This document shows, one piece after another, positions 1-8,499 of a DNA stretch of 64,000 nt. Position numbers and translations under genes: made by a program. Where the stretch lies: positions 1 through 64,000 of the forward strand of contig NZ_SPQK01000017.1 of assembly GCF_004570875.1 (NCBI RefSeq), in the 5' to 3' direction. The stretch is from Blastococcus sp. CT_GayMR16 (GTDB lineage: Bacteria > Actinomycetota > Actinomycetes > Mycobacteriales > Geodermatophilaceae). The first letter of the stretch is position 1. Each line of letters opens with the position of its first letter. The notes below the pieces were generated by a model. The model did no database searches and was not told the origin of the DNA. It was given only the letters and a program-made list of their open reading frames with translations.

Positions 1-1314
1 CGCGGCGGCCAGCGCCCGCGCCCGGCACCGCTCCTCGACGCGCGCCACGACCACCGCGTGCGGGCGATCGAGGTCGGCCCCCAGCCGGCGGGCCCGCTCC
101 CGCAGGCCGTCGGGGTCCCGGACCGTCGGGCCGAGCAGCTCCTCGAGCAGCTCCCCCCGGACCCGGTTCTCCGCCTCGCCCGCCGTCCGGCGGATCAGCA
201 GCAGGAGCGCGGTCACCAGCGCCGCACGCTCGAGGATGCGCTGGTCGGCGTCGGACAGCTCGTCGTCCCGGTGGAGCACCAGACCGCCGAGCAGCTCGCT
301 GTCGACGGTGACGGCCGCCGTCCACCAGCTGCCGTCCCGGACGGTGCGGCCGGTCGCGCGGGAGCGGGTCAGGCCGCCGGCCGGGTCCGGTGGCAGCCCG
401 GCGTCCCCGGGGGTGTCGGCCGGTGTTCCCCGGCCCTCCTCGTCCAGCACGGTGATGGTGCCGCCCAGCGCCTCGGTGACGGCCGCCGCGACGTCCTCCA
501 CCCCGCCACCCCGGAGGACGACGTCGATGAACCGGTCGTGCGCCCCCGCGGCCCGCTCCACCGACGCGGTGTGGGCGCGCAGCTCCCGGCTCGCGGCCGA
601 CAGCTCGTCCAGCGCGGCCCGGGTCTCCTCGAGCAGGCGGGCGTTGTCCAGCGCGATCGCCGCGTGCGCCGCGAGGGAGCCCAGCAGCGACACCTGCGCC
701 CGGTCGAAGGTCCGCTCGGTGCGGTCGGCGGCGAAGAGGACCCCGATCACCTGGGACCCCCGGATCAGCGGCACGCCCAGGATGGCGACGAGCCCCTCGT
801 CGCGGACGCCGTCGTTGATCTCGTTGGTGTGCCGGAAGCGGGCGTCCTTGAAGTAGCTGGCCGTGGCGTACGGCGCGGCGGTCTGGGCGACCAGGCCCCC
901 CAGGCCGGCCCCCATCGGCAGCCGGAGCGCTTGGAAGCGGGCGGAGACCGAGCCGTCGGTCACGCGCATGTAGGTGTCGCGCCGGGCCAGGTCGTTGAGG
1001 GTCAGGTACGAGACGTCGGTGCCGAGCAGCTGCCGGGCGCGACGCACGATCGCGCTGAGCACGGAGTCGACCCCGCGCAGGGCGGCGAGGTCGCTGGCGG
1101 TGTCGAAGAGCGCCGACAGCTCCGACTCGCGACGGCGGCGCGCGGCGAAGGCCCCCCGCACCTCCAGGGCGAGGAACTTGACGCGCTCGAGCTCGGCCAG
1201 CTCGTCGCCGTCCGCGCCGGCGGCCCGGGCGCGGACCAGCGGCCGCTCGTACTCGATGGCCGCGGCGCCATCCAGGAGCAGCTCGAAGAACTCGATGGCC
1301 GACATGGCGAGCAT
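1..1314 (-). CDS. GAF-domain PucR/CdaR-type transcriptional regulator, 3' end cut by window edge
   Basis: The minus strand is open from an ATG at 1314 (second ATG at 1305) to the left edge, about 438 codons with no stop. The N-terminal 80 residues are acidic and helical. Residues about 80-230 read as a GAF domain, with the typical ending of a hydrophobic strand, a DRTERTFDRAQVSLLGSLA helix and AAIALDNARLLEE. The rest resembles the pre-helix-turn-helix part of PucR/CdaR activators; the DNA-binding C terminus would lie outside the window. An AGGGGG stretch 9-14 bases upstream can serve as ribosome binding site. It lies 65 bp downstream of the hydroxybutyrate dehydrogenase on the same strand, so co-transcription is likely. 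Ligand and targets are unknown; control of the neighbouring dehydrogenase is inference. Confidence 0.8.
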   Translation of the reverse strand, partial: MLAMSAIEFFELLLDGAAAIEYERPLVRARAAGADGDELAELERVKFLALEVRGAFAARRRRESELSALFDTASDLAALRGVDSVLSAIVRRARQLLGTDVSYLTLNDLARRDTYMRVTDGSVSARFQALRLPMGAGLGGLVAQTAAPYATASYFKDARFRHTNEINDGVRDEGLVAILGVPLIRGSQVIGVLFAADRTERTFDRAQVSLLGSLAAHAAIALDNARLLEETRAALDELSAASRELRAHTASVERAAGAHDRFIDVVLRGGGVEDVAAAVTEALGGTITVLDEEGRGTPADTPGDAGLPPDPAGGLTRSRATGRTVRDGSWWTAAVTVDSELLGGLVLHRDDELSDADQRILERAALVTALLLLIRRTAGEAENRVRGELLEELLGPTVRDPDGLRERARRLGADLDRPHAVVVARVEERCRARALAAA

Positions 1315-1379
1315 TCTCGTCGGCCCCCTGCCAGGTTCCGCCGCGAGCCTGCGAGCGGTGGGGGGCAGGGGGTCCTTCA

Positions 1380-2135
1380 TCAGTGCGCGCTCCAACCGCC
1401 GTCCATCACCAGGGACGTGCCGGTGATGGACGCCGCGGCGGGGGAGCAGAGGTAGGCCACCGCCCCGGCGACCTCCGCCGGCTCGATGAGCCGTTTCACC
1501 GCGGCCGGGGCGAGCATCACCTGCTCGACGACCTGGTCCTCCGACAGCCCGTGGGCCTTGGCCTGGTCGGCGATCTGTCCCTCGACCAGGGGTGTCCGCA
1601 CGTAGGCCGGGTTGACGCAGTTGGAGGTGACGCCGTGCTCGGCGCCCTCGAGCGCGATCACCTTCGAGAGCCCCTCCAGGCCGTGCTTGGCGGTGACGTA
1701 GGCGGACTTGAACGGCGAGGCGCGCAGGCCGTGGATCGAGCTGATGTTCACGACGCGGCCCCAGCCCCGTTCGTACATGTGGGGGAGCGCGCCCCGGACG
1801 AGCCGGAACGGGGCCTCGAGCATCAGCCGGAGGATGTAGGAGAAGCGGTCGACCGGGAACTCGTGCAGGGGCGCCACGTGCTGGAGCCCGGCGTTGTTGA
1901 CCAGGATGTCGACGGCGAGGTCCAGCCCGTCGACGGCGGTCAGGTCGGAGAGGTCCACGGCGACCGCCGTGCCGCCGACCTGGGCGGCCGCGCTCTTCGC
2001 CGCCTCGGCGTCACGATCGACCACCACGACGTCGGCGCCCTCGTCGGCCAGGCGCACGGCGCAGGCCAGACCGATGCCCGACGCCCCGCCGGTGATGAGC
2101 GCACGTCGTCCGAGCAGCGGTCCGGTAGCGGGCAT
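1380..2135 (-). CDS. bdhA: 3-hydroxybutyrate dehydrogenase (SDR family)
   Basis: 251-residue classical short-chain dehydrogenase that should oxidise (R)-3-hydroxybutyrate to acetoacetate with NAD, a cytosolic step in polyhydroxybutyrate or ketone-body use. The Rossmann motif TGGASGIG is at residues 15-22, NNAG at 80-83, and the catalytic Ser133, Tyr146 and Lys150 are in place. The stretches NAGLQHVAPLHEFP and NPAYVRTPLVEGQI are characteristic of the hydroxybutyrate branch rather than generic SDRs, which is the reason for the specific call. It diverges from another SDR gene across a 215-bp gap, and a GAF regulator follows it on the same strand. No polyhydroxybutyrate synthase or depolymerase is in the window. 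Confidence 0.86.
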   Translation of the reverse strand: MPATGPLLGRRALITGGASGIGLACAVRLADEGADVVVVDRDAEAAKSAAAQVGGTAVAVDLSDLTAVDGLDLAVDILVNNAGLQHVAPLHEFPVDRFSYILRLMLEAPFRLVRGALPHMYERGWGRVVNISSIHGLRASPFKSAYVTAKHGLEGLSKVIALEGAEHGVTSNCVNPAYVRTPLVEGQIADQAKAHGLSEDQVVEQVMLAPAAVKRLIEPAEVAGAVAYLCSPAAASITGTSLVMDGGWSAH

Positions 2136-2350
2136 GAGGGGGACGGTAGACGGCGACCGTGACGAGCCACACGGATGTCACCCACACAGTCGAGGGTCGG
2201 TGTGTGGCGCCGAGACACATCTGATTCCACGTCGGGGCATGGGGCGATGCCACATGACTGCCGTCACGACCGCAGGCCCGTCGGTGCCCGGCGGGCGTCC
2301 GGTCGGCTGAGAGACTCGGCCCCCGACGACGAGCCAGCGGAGGTTCTCCC

Positions 2351-3133
2351 ATGCGCGTGCCCGACCCCGACCGGCGGAACCTGCTGGAGGGCCAGGTCGC
2401 CCTGGTCACCGGCGGTGGCGGCAGCCTCGGGCGGGCCACGGCGAGGCTGTTCCTCAAGGAGGGCGCCCGCGTCGTGCTGGTCGACCGCAACGCCGACTCG
2501 CTGAGGACGGCGCAGTCCTCGCTGGACGACGTCAACGTCTGGGCCATCACCGGTGACGCCAGCGCGGAGGCCGATGTGGCCGCCGCGATGGACAGCGTGA
2601 TCGACCGGCACGGCCGGCTCGACGTCGTCGTGGCGAACGCGGGAACCCCGGCGGCGGTCGCCCCGATCACCGAGTTCGACGTCGACGAGTTCGACCGCAC
2701 GCTGGCGGTGCACGTGCGCGGCGTCTTCCTGGCCTGCAAGCACGGGCTGCGCGTCCTGAGCGACGGCGGCAGCGTGGTGATCGTGTCCAGCGTGGCCGGG
2801 GTGCGCGCGGACGCCGGGGTGAGCGCGTACGCCGCGGCCAAGCATGCCCAGGTGGGGCTGATGCGATCGGCGGCCAAGGAGGCCGCGGCCCGCGGCATCC
2901 GGGTCAACACGATCCACCCCGGGCCGGTGGCCAACGAGTTCCAGTCCGGGATCGAGACGGGGCTCAGCACCGTCCTGGGCACCGACGCCACCGCGTTCCT
3001 CGACCGGCAGATCCCGCTGGGCCGGCACGCGCGGCCGGAGGAGATCGCGCGGTCGGTGCTCTACCTGGCCTCGAGCCAGAGCAGCTTCACCACGGGCAGC
3101 ACCCTCGTCGTCGACGGCGGGATGAGCACGTGA
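2351..3133 (+). CDS. SDR family oxidoreductase
   Basis: 260-residue classical short-chain dehydrogenase/reductase. It has the cofactor motif TGGGGSLG (20-27), an acidic residue after the second strand (VDRN) that predicts NAD(H) preference, ANAG at 95-98, and the catalytic triad Ser147, Tyr160, Lys164. The C terminus (FTTGSTLVVDGGMST) is the usual SDR ending. The ATG at 2351 follows a GGAGG at 2339-2343 (spacing 7). The gene diverges from bdhA and converges on a 55-residue ORF. The substrate cannot be told from sequence; 3-oxoacyl reductase-like or alcohol dehydrogenase activity are both possible. Confidence 0.85.
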   Translation: MRVPDPDRRNLLEGQVALVTGGGGSLGRATARLFLKEGARVVLVDRNADSLRTAQSSLDDVNVWAITGDASAEADVAAAMDSVIDRHGRLDVVVANAGTPAAVAPITEFDVDEFDRTLAVHVRGVFLACKHGLRVLSDGGSVVIVSSVAGVRADAGVSAYAAAKHAQVGLMRSAAKEAAARGIRVNTIHPGPVANEFQSGIETGLSTVLGTDATAFLDRQIPLGRHARPEEIARSVLYLASSQSSFTTGSTLVVDGGMST

Positions 3134-3301
3134 TCAGCCCGGATCGTTGCCCGGGCGCACGACGCCGTCGTCGGCCTGGGCGTCCTCGTCGGTCGTGAGC
3201 GTCGCGCTGCCCTCGGGACCGTCGTCGGTCTGGTCCTCGCCGACCGGGCCGTCGGCGGTGTCGGGCGAGTCCTCGTAGCCGGTGCTCTCGGGCTCGGTCA
3301 T
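3134..3301 (-). CDS. Small acidic hypothetical protein (MTEPE type)
   Basis: 55-residue ORF beginning MTEPESTGYEDS, rich in Asp, Glu, Gly and Thr, with no hydrophobic segment. The ATG at 3301 follows a well placed GAGGAG (spacing 5), the main reason to believe it is translated. An in-frame upstream start at 3406 lacks a ribosome site and would run through the terminator hairpin of the next gene. It converges on the SDR gene, its stop directly abutting that gene's stop. A second ORF with the same start (MTEPERTPHSTES) lies at 20292-20423, also placed tail-to-tail with a metabolic gene. Probably intrinsically disordered. No function is recognised. Confidence 0.55.
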   Translation of the reverse strand: MTEPESTGYEDSPDTADGPVGEDQTDDGPEGSATLTTDEDAQADDGVVRPGNDPG

Positions 3302-3370
3302 GCGCGCTCCTCGTGGTCGGTCCGGCTGCCGTCTGGGAGCCCATGCCCGGCACCCGGGTGACGAAACAGC

Positions 3371-3404
3371 GACGGCCGCCGTCCCGGAGGGGACGACGGC
3401 CGTC
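3371..3404 (-). terminator. Hairpin terminator after the fadE5-like gene
   Basis: Two 15-base arms (3371-3385 and 3390-3404) pair with a single mismatch around a 4-base GGAG loop. On the minus strand the hairpin is followed by GCTGTTTCGT, a short T-run. It lies 12 bp after the stop of the acyl-CoA dehydrogenase, so it fits an intrinsic terminator for that gene. Confidence 0.7.
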
Positions 3405-3416
3405 AAGGGGGTCCGC

Positions 3417-5261
3417 TCAGAAGACGGCCTCGTCGATCTCCATCAGCGCGTTGTCGGTGTTCTCGACGATCGCCCGCTCCGAGGACAGGCGCGGCAGCAC
3501 CTGGGTGGCGAAGAACCGCGTCGCGGCGAGCTTGCCCTCGTAGAAGAACCGGTCCTTCTCGCCGACCTCGCCGGACAGCGCGGCCAGGGCGACCTCGGAC
3601 TGGCGGACCAGCAGCCAGGCGGTGATCAGGTCACCGGTGGCCAGCAGCAGCCGGCTGGTGTTCTGGGCGACCTTGTAGAGCGAGGTCATGTCCTCCTGCG
3701 CCGCCGTCAGGTGGCCGAACATCGCGGTGAGCATGCCCTGCACGTCGTTGAGCGCGGCGCCGAGGAGAGCGCGCTCCTCCTTGAGCCGGCCGTTGCCGAT
3801 CTCGCCGTCCACCGTCGCCTTGATCTGCTCGGCCAGCCAGGTCAGTGCGACCCCGCCGTCCTTGACGATCTTCCGGAAGAAGAAGTCCTGACCCTGGATC
3901 GCCGTGGTGCCCTCGTAGAGGGTGTCGATCTTGGAGTCGCGGATGTACTGCTCGATCGGGTAGTCCTGCAGGTAGCCCGAGCCGCCGAGGGTCTGCAACG
4001 ACTCCGCGGTCAGCAGCTGGGTGGCCCGCTCGGAGCCGAAACCCTTCACGATCGGCAGCAGCAGGTCGTTGACCCGCTCGGCCAGCTTCGCCTGCTCGCT
4101 GTGGCCCTCGCCCGCCGCCTCTGCCTCGATGACCTGGTCACGGAAGCTCGCGGTGTAGAGGTACAGCGCGCGCATGCCCTCGGCGTAGGCCTTCTGGATC
4201 ATGAGCGAGCGGCGGACGTCCGGGTGGTGGGTGATGGTCACCCGCGGGGCGTCCTTCGTCGTGGCGGTGAGGTCCGCTCCCTGGATGCGGGTCTTCGCGT
4301 AGTCCAGAGCGACCTGGTAGCCGGCCGAGAGGGTCGCGATCGCCTTGGCCCCGACGAACATGCGCGCGTGCTCGATGACCTTGAACATCTGGGCGATGCC
4401 GTCGTGCACCTCGCCGACCAGCCAGCCCTGCGCGGGCACCGGTCCGTCGCCGAAGGTGAGCTCGCAGGTCGTGGAGACCTTCAGGCCCATCTTCTTCTCG
4501 ACGTTGGTGACGTAGACGCCGTTGCGCTCGCCCAGGGCACCGGTCTCGGTGTCGACGTGGAACTTGGGGACGACGAACAGCGACAGCCCCTTCGTGCCGG
4601 CCTTCGCGCCCTCGGGGCGGGCCAGGACCAGGTGGATGATGTTGTCGCTGAGGTCGTGCTCGGCGGAGGTGATGAACCGCTTCACGCCGGTGATGTGCCA
4701 CGAGCCGTCGGCCTGCTGCACGGCCTTGGTGGTGCCGGCGCCTACGTCGGAGCCGGCGTCGGGCTCGGTGAGCACCATCGTGGCGCCCCAGCCCTTCTCC
4801 AGCATGAGCCCGGCCAGCTTCTTCTGGTCGGGAGTGCCCAGCTCGTCCAGGACGGCGGCGAACGCCGCACCCGAGCCGTACATGAAGACGGCGGGGTTGG
4901 CGCCCAGCACCATCTCGAACGCGGCCCACGTCAGCGCGTGCGGGGCGCCGAATCCGCCCAGGTGCTCGGGGACGTCGAGCCGCCACCACTCGCCGTCGTT
5001 GATCGCCTTCATCGACTTCTTGAACGACTCGGGCAGCGTCACCGAGTGCGTGGCGGGGTCGAAGACCGGCGGGTTGCGGTCGGCGTCGGCGAAGGACGCG
5101 GCGATCGGCCCCTCGGCCAGCCGGCGGATCTCGGTCAGCACCCCGCGCGCGGTGTCGACGTCCATCTGCTCGAACGGTCCGGAGCCGAACCGGTCCTTGG
5201 TGTCGAGGAACTCGAACAGGTTGAACTCGAGGTCCCGCAGGTTGGCGGTGTAGTGCGTCAT
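3417..5261 (-). CDS. fadE5: FadE5-like acyl-CoA dehydrogenase
   Basis: 614 residues, close to the 611 of mycobacterial FadE5 and much longer than ordinary 380-residue acyl-CoA dehydrogenases because of an extra C-terminal helical domain. From the start it tracks FadE5 as remembered: [17 protein letters not shown], the flavin-region motif [18 protein letters not shown], the block [27 protein letters not shown] and [24 protein letters not shown]. FadE5 is a broad-range long-chain FAD enzyme catalysing the first step of beta-oxidation and passing electrons to ETF. The gene is monocistronic, with a hairpin terminator behind it and two inverted-repeat motifs in front. The EtfD-like gene at 32809-35103 would be its electron acceptor route to the quinone pool. 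Confidence 0.9.
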   Translation of the reverse strand: MTHYTANLRDLEFNLFEFLDTKDRFGSGPFEQMDVDTARGVLTEIRRLAEGPIAASFADADRNPPVFDPATHSVTLPESFKKSMKAINDGEWWRLDVPEHLGGFGAPHALTWAAFEMVLGANPAVFMYGSGAAFAAVLDELGTPDQKKLAGLMLEKGWGATMVLTEPDAGSDVGAGTTKAVQQADGSWHITGVKRFITSAEHDLSDNIIHLVLARPEGAKAGTKGLSLFVVPKFHVDTETGALGERNGVYVTNVEKKMGLKVSTTCELTFGDGPVPAQGWLVGEVHDGIAQMFKVIEHARMFVGAKAIATLSAGYQVALDYAKTRIQGADLTATTKDAPRVTITHHPDVRRSLMIQKAYAEGMRALYLYTASFRDQVIEAEAAGEGHSEQAKLAERVNDLLLPIVKGFGSERATQLLTAESLQTLGGSGYLQDYPIEQYIRDSKIDTLYEGTTAIQGQDFFFRKIVKDGGVALTWLAEQIKATVDGEIGNGRLKEERALLGAALNDVQGMLTAMFGHLTAAQEDMTSLYKVAQNTSRLLLATGDLITAWLLVRQSEVALAALSGEVGEKDRFFYEGKLAATRFFATQVLPRLSSERAIVENTDNALMEIDEAVF

Positions 5262-5304
5262 TGCGCTGGGCTCCCGTGCTCCGTGCTGGTGAGCGGCGGT
5301 TTCC

Positions 5305-5340
5305 TACTCACCAGTAACAAACGGTATTACTCACGGGTAG
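5305..5340 (-). promoter_or_regulatory. Putative operator pair upstream of fadE5-like gene
   Basis: Two related imperfect inverted repeats lie 44-79 bp before the fadE5 start: TACTCACCAGTAA at 5305-5317 and TTACTCACGGGTAG at 5327-5340, 22 bp apart (about two helical turns). The first is nearly identical to TACTCACCGGTAAC at 35279-35292 upstream of the EtfD-like gene. The symmetry TACT-N4/5-AGTA is like that of TetR-family operators controlling fatty-acid genes in actinobacteria; which regulator binds is not known. Confidence 0.45.
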
Positions 5341-5401
5341 CAACGAGCAAGTGCTGCGGTGGTGACACGCCCGGAGGGGTTGATTTCGGGAAGCTCGCTA
5401 C

Positions 5402-5794
5402 TCAGCGGCTCCTGCGCCGCCCCCGCGCGGCCAGCACGGCTCCCAGCAGTGCGGAGACCAGCCCGCCCAGGACCGCGGCGATGAGGAGCGCCAGGACCAG
5501 CGGCGCGTTCACGTCGGTGAAGACGAGGCTGATGTCGACGTTCTGGGTGTTGAAGACGACGAACAGCACCAGGACGACCGTCACGAAGATCAGCAGGGCG
5601 AGCGCCACCGTGCGGCCGATCGTCCGGCCGGTGTGGCGGGCGGGCTTCGCGGGACCGGTCTGCGCCGGGCCGGACGGCGGGCCGCCCGCGGAGGGGGCGG
5701 TCGTGCCGGCGGGCGCGGACGACGTGCTGGCGGGGAAACCGGCGGTGGGGTCGGAGCCGGGGACTCCGGCCGGGCGCTGTTCGGGAGTGGTCAC
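5402..5794 (-). CDS. LapA-like (DUF1049) membrane protein
   Basis: 130 residues. The first 55 are a Pro/Ala/Gly/Thr-rich, probably disordered cytoplasmic tail. Two hydrophobic segments follow (about 62-83 and 98-120) separated by FNTQNVDISLVFTDVNAPLVL, the signature of the LapA/DUF1049 family, and the protein ends in RGRRRSR. Such proteins are small inner-membrane proteins linked to envelope or lipopolysaccharide assembly in proteobacteria; the role in actinobacteria is unclear. The start is a GTG at 5794. It is downstream of fadE5's promoter on the same strand and followed by other small genes in the same direction. Confidence 0.75.
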   Translation of the reverse strand: MTTPEQRPAGVPGSDPTAGFPASTSSAPAGTTAPSAGGPPSGPAQTGPAKPARHTGRTIGRTVALALLIFVTVVLVLFVVFNTQNVDISLVFTDVNAPLVLALLIAAVLGGLVSALLGAVLAARGRRRSR

Positions 5795-5884
5795 GTCGCT
5801 GAGTGTGATCCGGTCCGGGGCCGTCCGCAGGGCGCGGCTGCACCCGGACCGGGAAAGTTGCCGTTCCGCAACGCTCGACCGACG

Positions 5885-6040
5885 TCAGTCGCGGTGCGCG
5901 TCGGGCTCGGTCTCCGCCGGCGGGTAGCTGGGGCCGGCGACGCCGTCGGGGCCGCCCTGCGACTCCTCGTCCCCCGGCGGCGCCACCTCGCTGCCGAGCG
6001 GGCCGGCTTCGCGATCGTCCTTCTCCTCGGGCATCGTCAT
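5885..6040 (-). CDS. Small acidic hypothetical protein
   Basis: 51-residue ORF starting MTMPEEKDD (alternative start 6034, MPEEKDD), rich in Glu, Asp, Pro and Gly, no membrane segment. It is the third very small acidic ORF in the window, and the initial MTxPE loosely resembles those at 3134-3301 and 20292-20423. No convincing ribosome binding site is visible, so translation is less certain. No function is recognised. Confidence 0.42.
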   Translation of the reverse strand: MTMPEEKDDREAGPLGSEVAPPGDEESQGGPDGVAGPSYPPAETEPDAHRD

Positions 6041-6148
6041 GAGGCCGAGTGTGCGTCGAATGACGAGACGCCGCTCTGTCGGGGTCTCCCCGCGACGCAG
6101 GCCCCGGTGCGCTGGCTGTGGATCTTCGACTCTGTCCTCGAGTGCGGG

Positions 6149-6574
6149 TCAGTCCTCGAGTGCGGGTCCGGCCTCGTGGTGGGGGTGGCCCGTCGTCCGT
6201 TCCGACTGCTTCATGCGCGCCTCGAAGACGTGCCGGTCGCCGTCGGCCAGTTCCTCGCGCGCGCGGGCGTCGAAGTCCCGGAAGGCGGTCCAGTAGTTCG
6301 CGTCGAAGTCCTCGACGATCTGGAAGGTCCAGCGGTCGGCGATGACGTTGCGGCCCACCAGGTCGCGGTCGACGTCGTCGGCGAGCGCGGTGTGCCCGGC
6401 ATTCCGCAGCAGCTCGACGGCGTCCTGGAGCACGCGGTCGGCCTTGCCGGTCAGCTGGTGGAAGCCGTACAGCAGGCCGCGGGCCTGCTCGACGGTCTCG
6501 AGGGCCTCGGAGAGCTTGCCGAGCCCCTCGACCGTGGTGTCGTCGAGCTCGGGACGGGTGCGGTCGTTCGTCAC
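6149..6574 (-). CDS. Conserved hypothetical protein
   Basis: 141 residues, soluble, charged, mostly helical. The middle (HTALADDVDRDLVGRNVIADRWTFQIVEDFD) and the end (ELADGDRHVFEARMKQSERTTGHP) look strongly constrained and read like a conserved actinobacterial family of unknown function that I cannot name. The start at 6574 follows a purine-rich region but no strong ribosome site. It lies between a small acidic ORF and a TetR regulator, all on the minus strand, with 37 bp to the TetR gene upstream. Confidence 0.68.
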   Translation of the reverse strand: MTNDRTRPELDDTTVEGLGKLSEALETVEQARGLLYGFHQLTGKADRVLQDAVELLRNAGHTALADDVDRDLVGRNVIADRWTFQIVEDFDANYWTAFRDFDARAREELADGDRHVFEARMKQSERTTGHPHHEAGPALED

Positions 6575-6611
6575 CGGCCCATCGTGCGGGGCCGGCGGGG
6601 TGAGCGCCTGG

Positions 6612-7271
6612 TCAGAGGCGGGCGGCGGAGAGGTTGATCAGACGCTCGGCGAGCTGGCGCCCGTGCGACGCGGGGCCGTCGGGACCGAGCAGACCGCCCG
6701 AGAGGTACATACCGTCGATGATCAGGTGGATCTGTGCGGCGAGGTCCTCACCGGCGCCGGGCACGATCTCGTCGGCGAGCCGCTCGAGCCGGCCGTAGAG
6801 CTCGAACTTGTAGTCGGCGGCCGCGCTGCGGGCCGGGTGCTGCGGGTCGTCGTACTCGCTGCTGACGTTGTTGAACGGGCAGCCGCGGAAGCCGGTGCGG
6901 GTCACGTCGCGCTCGACGGCGTCGACGACCGACAGCAGCGCGGCGCGCGGGTCGCCCTCGAGGCGGACCAACTCGGCGTCGATGAACGCCAGCACCGTGG
7001 CGGCCTTGCGGGAGAGGTAGGCCCCGACGAGGTCGTCCTTGCTCTTGAAGAGCCGGTAGACCGTCATCTTGCCGAGCCCGGTCTCGCGGACGAGCTCGTC
7101 CATGCCCACGCTGCGGGAGCTGCGGCCGGCGAAGAGCCGCTCCGCGGTGTCCAGCACGATCGCCTGACGCTCGGCACGACTCCGGCGCACCGGGGCCCCG
7201 GCGTCTGCGAGTGCGTTGTCTGCGGGGGCGAGGGACAGGGCAGCGGTCACGTCAGGGATGGTGCACCACAC
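6612..7271 (-). CDS. TetR family transcriptional regulator
   Basis: 219 residues counted from a GTG at 7271 (a second GTG at 7250 is equally possible; neither has a clear ribosome site). The helix-turn-helix is at about 35-78: RQAIVLDTAERLFAGRS, VGMDELVRETGLGKMTVYRLFKSKDDLV. The C-terminal ligand domain contains RTGFRGCPFNNVSSEY, a motif common in TetR proteins near oxidoreductases, including a Cys in a GCPF context. The ligand is unknown. It heads a short run of minus-strand genes and may regulate its own operon or the nearby lipid genes. Confidence 0.84.
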   Translation of the reverse strand: MWCTIPDVTAALSLAPADNALADAGAPVRRSRAERQAIVLDTAERLFAGRSSRSVGMDELVRETGLGKMTVYRLFKSKDDLVGAYLSRKAATVLAFIDAELVRLEGDPRAALLSVVDAVERDVTRTGFRGCPFNNVSSEYDDPQHPARSAAADYKFELYGRLERLADEIVPGAGEDLAAQIHLIIDGMYLSGGLLGPDGPASHGRQLAERLINLSAARL

Positions 7272-7389
7272 CGTGACGGATCAGTTCGCGGCACGCCGAT
7301 GAATGTCGCTCTGTGTGACGAGAGGCGCCCGGGTTGTGCGGGACGCCGGGGAGCGGTGGGGCCGCTGTGGCAACGGAGAGTGACTTCCT

Positions 7390-7527
7390 TCAGTTGCGGC
7401 GCACGCGCCGCGGGTTGGCCAGCATGCGGGTGACGGTGGCGGTCGCCTGCTCGGGGGTGCGCGACTCCTCGGTCTGAGCCTCGGTGGAGTCGTCGGATAC
7501 TCGGATCTCGTTCTGCATGTCCGCCAT
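7390..7527 (-). CDS. Small hypothetical protein
   Basis: 45-residue ORF MADMQNEIRVSDD... ending in a basic tail (MLANPRRVRRN). The N-terminal two thirds are acidic and Thr/Glu-rich. The ATG at 7527 is preceded by GAGGGCAGG about 8-12 bases upstream. It sits alone between the TetR gene and the metal importer. The acidic body with a basic C terminus suggests a short regulatory or disordered protein; no family is recognised and it may not be expressed. Confidence 0.4.
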   Translation of the reverse strand: MADMQNEIRVSDDSTEAQTEESRTPEQATATVTRMLANPRRVRRN

Positions 7528-7620
7528 GTACACAGCCTGCCCTCGGCGGGCCGATCGGGAAACGCCCCGGACCGGTGATCCTCCCCGTTGGGGCTGAGAG
7601 ATCGCTCACGTCCCCGCAGG

Positions 7621-8499
7621 TCAGTGCGGGTGGTGGGTGTCCAGGAGGGGCTCGGCGGGCCGGTTGCGGCGCCGTCCGACGACGGCCAGGACGACGACCC
7701 AGGCGAGTACGGCGAGTGACACGATGAAGAAGCTCGGCGGCAGATCCACCATCGCCGACAGCACCAGGCCGCCCCACACCGCGGCCAGCGCGAGCGCCAC
7801 CGAGATCAGTGCGACCCGCCCCGGCCGGGCCGTGATCCGGAGCGCGGTCGCCGCCGGCGTCACCACCAGCGCGAAGAGCAGCAGGGTGCCGACCACCTGG
7901 ACGGCCATCGTGATCGTCAGGGCCAGGAGGACGACGAACGCGAGCCCGAGCGCACGCACCGGCACACCGCGGGCCTCGGCGACGGCGGGGTCGACCGAGG
8001 CGAACACCAGGGGCCGGGCCAGGACGGCGAGCGTTCCCACCACCGCGGCGGTGAACGCGCCGTAGACCAGCAGCTGGTCGTCGGAGATCGCCAGCAGGTT
8101 GCCGAACAGCACCGACGTCGTCGTGCTCGCGTTCGCGCTGGCCAACGAGGCGAACAGGACCCCGAGCGCGGTGGCCAGGGCGAGGATCGTGCCGGTGGCC
8201 ATCTCGCGGTCGGCCACCTTCCGGCCGAACAGCCCGATGAGCAGCCCGCCCCCGACGCAGAAGACGGCGAGGCCCAGGGTGACCGGTGCGCCGACCAGGA
8301 TCGCGCCGGTCGCTCCCGGGAAGCCGATGTGGGCCAGCGCGTGCGCGGCGAAGGCGTTCTGCCGCGTGATGACGAAGTAGCCGAGCAGGCCCGCCGCGAC
8401 CGCGACCAGCGAGCCCCCGATCAGGGCGTGCTGCATGAACGGGCTGCCCAGGATCTCCAGCCAGTTCGACTGGAACTGGACACCGGCGAGTGCACTCAT
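7621..8499 (-). CDS. znuB: Metal ABC transporter permease (ZnuB/MntB type)
   Basis: 292 residues with about eight to nine membrane spans. The family landmarks are present: GSLVAVAAGLLGYFVITRQNAFAAHALAHIGFPGATGAIL near the start and the EARGVPV coupling loop in the second half. The C terminus ends in THHPH, a possible metal-binding tail. The ATG at 8499 overlaps the stop of the ATPase gene as ATGA, which decides the start over an upstream in-frame one at 8529. Third gene of the importer operon. It would form the membrane channel for zinc (or manganese) uptake. Confidence 0.88.
   Translation of the reverse strand: MSALAGVQFQSNWLEILGSPFMQHALIGGSLVAVAAGLLGYFVITRQNAFAAHALAHIGFPGATGAILVGAPVTLGLAVFCVGGGLLIGLFGRKVADREMATGTILALATALGVLFASLASANASTTTSVLFGNLLAISDDQLLVYGAFTAAVVGTLAVLARPLVFASVDPAVAEARGVPVRALGLAFVVLLALTITMAVQVVGTLLLFALVVTPAATALRITARPGRVALISVALALAAVWGGLVLSAMVDLPPSFFIVSLAVLAWVVVLAVVGRRRNRPAEPLLDTHHPH

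Noticed and set aside
3282-5927. 881-codon open frame on the plus strand antisense to the fadE5-like gene
   Set aside because: It is the mirror frame of a clear FadE5 homologue on the other strand, has no family resemblance and reads as Arg/Gly/Val-rich shadow sequence typical of high-G+C DNA.
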